NCBI GenBank assembly: GCA_023433515.1
Contig: JAEZCN010000004.1
Location: 1 to 6,841 of the forward strand
Direction: 5' to 3'
Origin: Pseudomonadota bacterium
GTDB taxonomy: Bacteria; Pseudomonadota; Gammaproteobacteria; Steroidobacterales; Steroidobacteraceae
Length of the DNA: 6,841 nucleotides
A program made the position numbers and the translations under genes. Shown here in pieces: positions 1 through 5,820 of this stretch (position 1 is its first letter; each line of letters starts with the position of its first letter). Under the pieces are notes generated by a model that was given only the letters and a program-made list of their open reading frames with translations, did not search any database and was not told where the DNA came from.

Positions 1-914
1 CGCAGCGCGTGCTCGTGCCCACCACGGTCAATCCGAACTACCGCAAGGTGGCCGTATCGACCGCGAGCGGGCAGGGCGTGAAGTTCGAGGAGATTCCGTG
101 TCCGCGCGGCACGCTCTCGGTCGCCGACCTCGCGAAGTACGAAGGCGAAGACGTCACCGCCATCGTCGTCCAGCAGCCCAACTTCTTCGGCCAGCTCGAG
201 GACGTCGACGCGCTCACGGATTGGGCGCACGCGCACAACATCATGGTCATCGCGTCGGTGAACCCGACGTCGCTCGGCATCCTCAAGCCGCCGGGCGAGT
301 GGGGCACGAAGGGCGCGGACATCGCCTGCGGCGACTGCCAGCCGCTCGGCGCGCCGCTGTCGTCGGGCGGCCCGTACGCGGGCTTCCTCACCACCCGCAT
401 GGAATACGTGCGCCAGATGCCGGGCCGCATCGTCGGCCGCACGGTCGACCTCGACGGCAAGCAGGGCTTCGCGCTCACGCTGCAGGCCCGCGAGCAGCAC
501 ATCCGCCGCGGCAAGGCTACCTCGAACATCTGCACGAACCAGGGATTGCTGGTCACCGCGGCGACTATCTACCTGAGCCTGCTCGGCCCCGAGGGCCTGG
601 CGCGCGTCGCGAACGAATCGCACCGGCGCGCCAACGAACTCGTGGCCGCGCTCACGCGGGTCAAGGGCGTGAAGCTCGCCTTCGAAGGCCCGCGCTTCCA
701 CGAGGCCGTTCTGCAGCTCGACCGGCCGGTCGCGCCGGTCGTCGCGGAGCTCGCGCGCCGCGGCATCGTCGCGGGCTTCGATCTCTCGAACGACTATCCG
801 GAGCTCGGCAACGCGCTGCTCGTGTGCGCGACCGAGACGCGCACGCCGGCCGATATCAAGACCTACGCCGACGCGCTCGCCGAAACGCTCAAGGCCGCCG
901 TGCGCGCCGCCTGA
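1..914 (+). CDS. gcvPA: Glycine dehydrogenase (decarboxylating) subunit 1, 5' end missing
   Basis: This is the alpha half of the two-subunit P-protein of the glycine cleavage system. With GcvPB it decarboxylates glycine using PLP and passes the aminomethyl group to the lipoyl arm of GcvH in the cytosol. The reading frame is already open at base 3 and ends with TGA at 912-914, giving about 303 residues of a protein usually near 450, so roughly the first third lies left of the window. The GTG at base 9 is internal, not a start. Recognisable P-protein blocks are the GADIACGDCQPLG stretch and the glycine-rich SSGGPYAGF that follows (about 318-386), and the family signature REQHIRRGKATSNICTNQ at 489-542. 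In characterised two-subunit P-proteins the PLP-binding lysine is in the other chain. GcvPB follows after 13 bases, which indicates one operon; gcvT and gcvH probably lie upstream, outside the window. Confidence 0.95.
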   Translation, partial: QRVLVPTTVNPNYRKVAVSTASGQGVKFEEIPCPRGTLSVADLAKYEGEDVTAIVVQQPNFFGQLEDVDALTDWAHAHNIMVIASVNPTSLGILKPPGEWGTKGADIACGDCQPLGAPLSSGGPYAGFLTTRMEYVRQMPGRIVGRTVDLDGKQGFALTLQAREQHIRRGKATSNICTNQGLLVTAATIYLSLLGPEGLARVANESHRRANELVAALTRVKGVKLAFEGPRFHEAVLQLDRPVAPVVAELARRGIVAGFDLSNDYPELGNALLVCATETRTPADIKTYADALAETLKAAVRAA

Positions 915-927
915 CGGGGACATCAAC

Positions 928-2421
928 ATGGCAATGCTCAAACAACCCGAAAAGATCATCTTCGAGTACTCGCGTCCCGGACGCGGCTCGTACGCGCAGT
1001 GGCCGACGTTGAAGTCCGAGAACCAGGACTCGGCGGTGGGAGATATTCCGGTAGCTCTGCGCCGGAAGAAGGCCGCGATGCTGCCCGAGGTGAGCGAGCT
1101 CGAAGTGGTGCGCCACTTCACGCGCCTTTCGCAGCTCAATTTCTCCATCGACACGCACTTCTATCCACTCGGTTCGTGCACGATGAAGTACAACCCCAAG
1201 GCCTGCAACGAGTACGCGATGCTGCCCGGGTTCCTGAAGCGTCACCCGCTCGCGCCGGAAAGCACCGGACAGGGCTTCCTCGCCTGCATGTACGAGTTGC
1301 AGGAGATGCTCAAGGAAGTGACCGGCATGCAGGGCGTCGCGCTCTCGCCGATGGCCGGCGCGCACGGAGAATTCGCGGGCGTCGCGATGATCCGCGCGTA
1401 TCACCGCGCGCGCGGCGATCTCAAGCGCAACGAGATCATCGTGCCCGACGCGGCGCACGGCACCAACCCCGCCACCGCCACGATGTGCGGCTGCGTGGTG
1501 CGCGAGATTCCGACGAAGGACGACGGCGACATCGACGTCGAGGCGCTGAAGCTCGTCGTCGGTCCGAACACCGCCGGCATCATGCTCACGAATCCTTCCA
1601 CCTGCGGAGTGTTCGAGCGGCACATCAAGGAAGTCGCGAAGATCGTTCACGACGCGGGCGGATTGCTCTACTACGACGGCGCGAACCTCAACGCCATCCT
1701 CGGCAAGGTTCGCCCCGGCGACATGGGCTTCGACGTCATCCACATGAACCTGCACAAGACCTTCTCGACGCCGCACGGCGGCGGGGGTCCCGGCGCGGGC
1801 GCGGTGGGCGTGAGCGCGCGTCTGCTGCCGTTCATGCCGATCCCTGTCGTGGGCAAGGACGGCGACAGATATCGCTGGCTCACGGAGAAGGACCTGCCGC
1901 AGTCCATCGGCCGGCTCTCGGCATTCATGGGCAACGCGGGCGTGCTGCTGCGCGCATACATATATATGCGAATGCTCGGCCGCGACGGCATGCACCGGGT
2001 CGGCGAGTTCGCGACGCTCAATGCGAACTACCTCATGGCGCGCCTCGCGAAAGCGGGCTTCGATCCGGCCTATCCCGGCCGTCGCGCGAGCCACGAGTTC
2101 ATCATCACCGCGAAGAAGGAAGCGCGCGATCTCGGCATCACCGCGATGGACATCGCGAAGCGGCTGCTGGACTACGGCTTCCATGCGCCGACGACCTACT
2201 TCCCGCTGCTCGTGCCCGAGTGCCTGCTCATCGAGCCGACGGAGACCGAGAGCAAGGAAGCGCTCGACGGCTTCATCGACGCGATGGTGGCCATCCGCAA
2301 GGAAGGCGAGGCGCAGCCCGACATGGTGAAGGCCGCGCCGCACAACATGACCGTCCGCCGTCTCGATGACGTGCGCGCCGCGCGCCAGCTCGATCTCACC
2401 TGGAAGCCCGCGGCGGCGTAA
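928..2421 (+). CDS. gcvPB: Glycine dehydrogenase (decarboxylating) subunit 2
   Basis: This is the beta half of the two-subunit P-protein and carries the PLP site of glycine decarboxylase. The 497 residues fit the family (about 470-510). Visible landmarks are LGSCTMKYNPK near residues 84-94, the SPMAGAHGE loop, PDAAHGTNPA near 172-181, and the PLP-lysine motif HMNLHKTFSTPHGGGGPG, in which K277 is the expected Schiff-base lysine. The C-terminal part (HAPTTYFPLLVPECLLIEPTETE) is also typical. The ATG at 928 is supported by GGGGA at 916-920, seven bases upstream, and by the usual N-terminal FEYSRPGR motif just after it. It is almost certainly translated from the same message as gcvPA. One oddity is a short AT-rich near-palindrome at 1953-1970 inside the gene. 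A long open frame on the opposite strand is a composition artefact. Confidence 0.97.
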   Translation: MAMLKQPEKIIFEYSRPGRGSYAQWPTLKSENQDSAVGDIPVALRRKKAAMLPEVSELEVVRHFTRLSQLNFSIDTHFYPLGSCTMKYNPKACNEYAMLPGFLKRHPLAPESTGQGFLACMYELQEMLKEVTGMQGVALSPMAGAHGEFAGVAMIRAYHRARGDLKRNEIIVPDAAHGTNPATATMCGCVVREIPTKDDGDIDVEALKLVVGPNTAGIMLTNPSTCGVFERHIKEVAKIVHDAGGLLYYDGANLNAILGKVRPGDMGFDVIHMNLHKTFSTPHGGGGPGAGAVGVSARLLPFMPIPVVGKDGDRYRWLTEKDLPQSIGRLSAFMGNAGVLLRAYIYMRMLGRDGMHRVGEFATLNANYLMARLAKAGFDPAYPGRRASHEFIITAKKEARDLGITAMDIAKRLLDYGFHAPTTYFPLLVPECLLIEPTETESKEALDGFIDAMVAIRKEGEAQPDMVKAAPHNMTVRRLDDVRAARQLDLTWKPAAA

Positions 2422-2430
2422 AGGGTCCTT

Positions 2431-2502
2431 GTAGGGGCAGCGCTCCATTGCCTGACGGACGCCGTCCCTTGGCGGCGTCCTCCGGTGTGGGGCGCAAGCC
2501 CC
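2431..2502. repeat. Three consecutive hairpins, possibly REP-like
   Basis: The 96-base gap between gcvPB and dgkA can fold into three hairpins in a row. The first is weak: GGCAG at 2436-2440 pairs with TTGCC at 2448-2452 (one G-T pair), and the tetranucleotide GTAG (2431-2434) lies just before it. The second is strong: GGACGCCG at 2457-2464 pairs perfectly with CGGCGTCC at 2473-2480, and two further pairs can form inside, leaving a CCTT loop. The third is GGGGC, loop GCAA, GCCCC (2489-2502), a perfect five-pair stem closed by a GNRA tetraloop. None is followed by a run of T, so a classic intrinsic terminator is unlikely. REP elements of pseudomonads and Stenotrophomonas are hairpins headed by GTAG or GGAG, so a degenerate REP is one reading. 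Protection of the gcv message 3' end is another. Confidence 0.5.
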
Positions 2503-2516
2503 TGATAATATCGGCC
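2503..2516 (+). promoter_or_regulatory. Possible -10 element for dgkA, leaderless start
   Basis: TGATAATAT at 2503-2511 can be read as an extended -10 (TG, one base, then TAATAT at 2506-2511) or as GATAAT at 2504-2509. Either way transcription would begin around 2516-2518, on or just before the dgkA ATG. No convincing -35 hexamer lies 16-18 bases upstream. The absence of a Shine-Dalgarno sequence before dgkA agrees with a leaderless message. CGGCC follows the GATAAT hexamer after two bases, an arrangement that recurs before the last gene of the window. This is a weak, eye-based call. Confidence 0.35.
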
Positions 2517-2517
2517 G

Positions 2518-2892
2518 ATGAACGACGTCGGCAGTCGTCCCAAACCCACCGGGGTTACCCGGATGTTCCGCGCCTTCGGGGCCAGCATGAAAGGCCTCGC
2601 GGGCGCGTTCCGCGAAGAGGCTGCCTTCCGGCAGGAACTCGCCCTGGCGGTCGTGGTCATTCCACTGGGTTTGTGGTTAGGCCGGAATGGCCTCGAACGG
2701 GCCCTGCTGATCGCGCCGATGTTTCTCGTGTTGATCGTCGAGCTCATCAACAGCGCGATCGAGGCCACGATCGATCGAATCGGCCTCGAGCGCCACGCGC
2801 TCTCGGGCCTTGCGAAAGACATAGGTTCCGCCGCCGTGCTCTTGTCCCTGCTGCTGCTCGCAGTGGTATGGATCCTCGTTTTGTGGCGCTGA
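2518..2892 (+). CDS. dgkA: Diacylglycerol kinase, prokaryotic DgkA type
   Basis: DgkA is a small inner-membrane trimer that phosphorylates diacylglycerol with ATP to phosphatidic acid, recycling the diacylglycerol left by transfer of phosphoglycerol groups from phospholipids to periplasmic glucans. The 124 residues match the length of E. coli DgkA (122). The active-site residues of the E. coli enzyme are all present at a constant offset: E34 and E40 in EAAFRQE, E75, N78 and E82 in ELINSAIEATIDR, and K100-D101 in AKDIGSAAV. Three hydrophobic helices lie near residues 41-57, 61-80 and 103-122. The start is fixed: in-frame stops TGA (2503) and TAA (2506) sit just upstream, and ATG 2518 is the first start codon after them. 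No ribosome binding site is visible, so leaderless translation is possible. The envelope protease gene follows after 35 bases and may share the transcript. Confidence 0.95.
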   Translation: MNDVGSRPKPTGVTRMFRAFGASMKGLAGAFREEAAFRQELALAVVVIPLGLWLGRNGLERALLIAPMFLVLIVELINSAIEATIDRIGLERHALSGLAKDIGSAAVLLSLLLLAVVWILVLWR

Positions 2893-2927
2893 GCACATAG
2901 CACCCCTCGTCGAAAGGACATCACCGC

Positions 2928-5804
2928 ATGCACGTACGCCGATTTGCCGGACTCTCCTGTGTTCTCACGATGCTGGTGGCGGTTTCCGCCCTCGCGCAGA
3001 ACGGGCCTCCGCAAGTCATGCCTCCCCAGGCCCAGGTGCCGGTGCAGCAGGCGGTCCCGCAGTACGAGGGAGAAAGCTCCGCCTGGCGCGGCACACTCGA
3101 GCGGGTCGCGCAGAGCGTCGTCGCCATCGAGATCGACCAGACGCGCGCGTTCGACACCGAGTGGAATTCCTCCTCGCAGGCGACGGGTTTCGTCGTCGAT
3201 GCCGAGCGCGGCTTGATCCTCACGAATCGCCACGTCGTGACGCCGGGCCCGGTGACCTCCGAGGCGACGTTCCTGAACCGCGAAGAGGTGCAGCTCTATC
3301 CCGTGTATCGCGATCCGATCCACGACTTCGGCATCTACCGCTACGACCCGAAGAAGCTGCGCTTCATCAAGCCGCGCTCGCTGCAGCTCTATCCCGACGG
3401 CGCGCAGATCGGCCGCGAGATCCGCGTGATCGGCAACAACGCCGGCGAGCAGCTCTCGATCCTCGCGGGCACGATCGCCAAGCTCGACCGCGACGCGCCC
3501 AACTACGGCATCGGCAAGTACAACGACTTCAACACGTTCTACCTGCAGGCCGCGTCGGGCACCTCGGGCGGTTCGTCCGGCTCGCCCGTCATCGACATCC
3601 AGGGCCGCGTGGTCGCGCTCAACGCGGGCGGCGCCACGGGCGCGGCCTCCAGCTTCTATCTACCGCTCGGACGCGTGAAGCGCGCGCTCGAGCTGATCCA
3701 GTCGGGTCGGCCCGTCACGCGTGGCACGATCCAGGTGCTGTTCCAGTACACGCCGTACGACGAGTTGCGCCGCCTCGGCCTCAACGAAAAGACCGAGGAA
3801 GCCGCGCGCAAGGCGTTCCCGGAGCTGACCGGCATGCTCGTGGTCGACGAGGTGCTGCCCGGCGGTCCCGCGGACGGTACGCTGCAGCCCGGCGACATCC
3901 TCACGCACATCAACGGCAAGCTCGTCTCCGAGTTCGAGCCGCTCGAGAAGGTGCTCGATGACGCGGTCGGACAGAGCGTCGAGCTGCAAGTCGAACGCGG
4001 CGGCAAGCCCATAACAGCGTCGCTGCAGATCGGTGACCTGCACGCCATCACGCCGAATGCCTACCTCGAGTTCGGCGACGCTGTCGTGCACACCGTCTCC
4101 TACCAGCAGGCGCGGCATTTCAACGTGTCGGTGACAGGCGTCTACGTCGCCAACCCTGGCTACATCTTCGGCGCGGCCGGGGTGCCGCGCGGTGCGGTCA
4201 TCGCGAGCGCGAATGGCAAACCCACTCCGGACCTCGCGGCATTCGAGGCCGTCGTGACCGGTCTCGCCGACGGCGAACGTTTCACGGTGCGTTACTCCAC
4301 CGTCGACGATCCCAACGGATCGAGCGTGCGCAGCGCGCGCATGGACCGGCGTTGGTTCCCGGCGCGGCATTGCCTGCGCGACGACGCGGCGGGTGTGTGG
4401 CAGTGCGTGCCGCTGCCCGCGCTCGGCTCGGCGAAGCCCGAGGTCGGAGGTTCGACCCGCTTCGCCACACCCGAGGACCCGCGCGCCGTGCAGCTCGTGT
4501 CGTCGCTCGTCGGCGTGGGTTTCGACATGCCTTACTCGATCTCGGGCATCACGGAACGCAACTATCGCGGCACGGGCCTCGTGGTCGACGCGAAACGCGG
4601 ACTCGTCGTGGTCGACCGGAACACCGTGCCGGTGTCGATGGGCGACGTGCGCGTGGTCCTCGCGGGCACGCTCGAAATTCCCGGCAAGGTGGAATTCGTG
4701 CACCCGCTGCACAACCTGGCCCTCGTGAGTTACGACCCGAAGCTCATCGGCACGACGCCCGTGCGCAGCGCGAAACTGACCGACCGACGCATCGCGCCCG
4801 GTGAAAACGTCTGGGTCGTCGGGCTCGACGCGGAAGGCGAGGTCAACGTGCGCCAGACGCAGGTCGCGACGCTGTCGCCGATCCAGCTGCCGCTGTCGCG
4901 CACGATGCAGTTCCGCGAGAGCAATCTCGAGACGGTCCAGCTCGTGAATCCGCCCACCGACTTCGATGGCGTGCTCACCGATTCCGCCGGGGCCGTCATC
5001 GGGCTGTGGTCGAGCTTCGCGTGGGAGCAGGGACGCGAGCTGCAGCAGGAAAACCGCGGCGTGCCGATCGGCATCGTGCAGGACATGCTCCGGCGCGCGC
5101 AGGGCACCAAGCCCATCTACTCGCTCGAGGCCGAGCTCGTGCCGCAGCCGCTGTCGGTCGCGCGCCGGCTCGGACTCACCGACGCGTGGGTCCGCAAGCT
5201 CGAACAATCGAACCCGAACCAGCGCCAGGTGCTATCGGTGCAGCGCATCGTCGGTGGCTCGCCGGCCGTGGGACGCCTGAAGCAGGGCGACCTGGTGCTC
5301 GCCATCGACGAGAAGCTGGTCACCCGCTTCCGCGATGTGGAACTCGCGGTCGCCGACAAGCCCGAGGTGAGTGTCACGGTGTGGCGCGACGGTGCCGAAG
5401 CGATCGTGCCGCTGCCGACCGCGGCGCTCGACGGCAACGACATCGACCGCGTCGTGATGTGGGCCGGTGCGACGCTGCAGTCGCCGCATCGCGCCATGCT
5501 CGCCCAGCGCGGCATACCGCCGCAGGGCGTGTACGTGGGCTACTTCGCCTATGGCTCGCCCGCCACCCGGTACGGATTGTTCCCCGGGCGCCGCATCGTC
5601 GAAGTGGACGGCGAACCGACGCCGGACCTCGATGCCTTCCTGAAGGTGGTCTCCGGTCGGCCGGACCGTTCGGCGATCCGGCTGCGCACCATCACGTGGA
5701 ACAACGCTCCGGAAGTGATCACCCTGAAGCTCGACAAGCATTATTGGCCGACTTATGAGCTCCGTCGCACGAGTGAGGGCTGGGAGAGGACCGATCTTGA
5801 GTAG
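2928..5804 (+). CDS. Secreted tandem HtrA-type serine protease with PDZ domains and a degenerate second protease (Nma111/Deg7-like)
   Basis: This is a predicted periplasmic protease of the DegP/HtrA superfamily, 958 residues, about twice a usual DegP. Residues 1-23 form a Sec signal peptide (two Arg, hydrophobic core, cleavage after ALA). A Pro/Gln-rich linker runs to about 45. Protease domain 1 spans about 52-262 with triad H102 (TNRHVV), D133 (HDFG) and S217 (GSSGSPV). PDZ1 lies near 265-370 and PDZ2 near 400-478. The unit then repeats: a protease-like domain near 518-725, PDZ3 near 735-828, PDZ4 near 865-940. Corresponding points are 463-466 residues apart: H102/N565, D133/N596, RRLGL 281/746, PTPDL 432/898. 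The second protease has lost its whole triad. ATG 2928 has AAAGGA at 2913-2918, nine bases upstream. The plan matches yeast Nma111p and plant Deg7. Family membership is firm. Substrate, oligomeric state and true location are unknown. Confidence 0.9.
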   Translation: MHVRRFAGLSCVLTMLVAVSALAQNGPPQVMPPQAQVPVQQAVPQYEGESSAWRGTLERVAQSVVAIEIDQTRAFDTEWNSSSQATGFVVDAERGLILTNRHVVTPGPVTSEATFLNREEVQLYPVYRDPIHDFGIYRYDPKKLRFIKPRSLQLYPDGAQIGREIRVIGNNAGEQLSILAGTIAKLDRDAPNYGIGKYNDFNTFYLQAASGTSGGSSGSPVIDIQGRVVALNAGGATGAASSFYLPLGRVKRALELIQSGRPVTRGTIQVLFQYTPYDELRRLGLNEKTEEAARKAFPELTGMLVVDEVLPGGPADGTLQPGDILTHINGKLVSEFEPLEKVLDDAVGQSVELQVERGGKPITASLQIGDLHAITPNAYLEFGDAVVHTVSYQQARHFNVSVTGVYVANPGYIFGAAGVPRGAVIASANGKPTPDLAAFEAVVTGLADGERFTVRYSTVDDPNGSSVRSARMDRRWFPARHCLRDDAAGVWQCVPLPALGSAKPEVGGSTRFATPEDPRAVQLVSSLVGVGFDMPYSISGITERNYRGTGLVVDAKRGLVVVDRNTVPVSMGDVRVVLAGTLEIPGKVEFVHPLHNLALVSYDPKLIGTTPVRSAKLTDRRIAPGENVWVVGLDAEGEVNVRQTQVATLSPIQLPLSRTMQFRESNLETVQLVNPPTDFDGVLTDSAGAVIGLWSSFAWEQGRELQQENRGVPIGIVQDMLRRAQGTKPIYSLEAELVPQPLSVARRLGLTDAWVRKLEQSNPNQRQVLSVQRIVGGSPAVGRLKQGDLVLAIDEKLVTRFRDVELAVADKPEVSVTVWRDGAEAIVPLPTAALDGNDIDRVVMWAGATLQSPHRAMLAQRGIPPQGVYVGYFAYGSPATRYGLFPGRRIVEVDGEPTPDLDAFLKVVSGRPDRSAIRLRTITWNNAPEVITLKLDKHYWPTYELRRTSEGWERTDLE
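4479..5102 (+). other. Degenerate (pseudo) protease domain within the tandem HtrA protein
   Basis: This stretch (about residues 518-725) aligns with the active protease domain of the same protein: RGTGLVVDAKRGLVVVDRNT matches the strand that carries the catalytic His in ATGFVVDAERGLILTNRHV. The His is N565 (VDRNTV), the Asp is N596 (HNLA instead of HDFG), and the GSSGSP nucleophile loop is replaced by TDFDGVLTD near 677-685. The frame is intact and codon use is like that of its neighbours, so this is a maintained domain, not gene decay. In Deg7 such a domain has been reported to mediate oligomerisation. The same role here is an inference. Confidence 0.8.
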
Positions 5805-5814
5805 ACTAGCGGCC
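5802..5814 (+). promoter_or_regulatory. Possible -10 element before the Sua5-type gene
   Basis: TAGACT at 5802-5807 overlaps the stop codon of the protease gene and is followed, after two bases, by CGGCC at 5810-5814. The same arrangement (hexamer, two bases, CGGCC) lies before dgkA. A start site around 5814 would leave a leader of only a few bases before ATG 5821. No -35 element is recognisable and no Shine-Dalgarno sequence precedes the gene. Read-through from the protease gene, only 16 bases upstream, is equally possible. Confidence 0.25.
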
Positions 5815-5820
5815 AACTTA

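Noticed and set aside
9..11. GTG at base 9 as the real start of gcvPA
   Set aside because: The frame is open to the window edge and the preserved part begins mid-domain. P-protein subunit 1 needs about 150 more residues upstream.
889..2448. A 519-residue open frame on the - strand opposite gcvPB
   Set aside because: It lies wholly across a confidently identified gene, its translation is rich in His/Arg/Ala/Val without recognisable motifs, and stop-free antisense frames are common in GC-rich DNA.
2457..2480. Strong hairpin as an intrinsic terminator for the gcv operon
   Set aside because: The stem is good but is followed by TCCGGTGTGG, not by a T-run, so a Rho-independent terminator is not supported.
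2422..2517. A glycine riboswitch or a small RNA gene near the gcv genes
   Set aside because: The gap lies downstream of gcvPB, is only 96 bases long, and no glycine-aptamer core was recognised. Simple stacked hairpins explain what is visible.
2448..2900. A + strand frame of 150 residues overlapping dgkA
   Set aside because: It begins in the hairpin region and runs out of frame through dgkA. The translation is Arg/Pro-rich and the dgkA frame has all DgkA active-site residues.
4320..4510. Protease gene as two neighbouring genes fused by a sequencing error
   Set aside because: The frame is continuous through the junction, no ribosome binding site or start sits there, and the two-unit plan with a dead second protease matches a known protein type.
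3660..5207. A 515-residue open frame on the - strand opposite the tandem protease
   Set aside because: Composition artefact, as above: no family motif, and the + strand frame has signal peptide, triad, PDZ motifs and a ribosome binding site.
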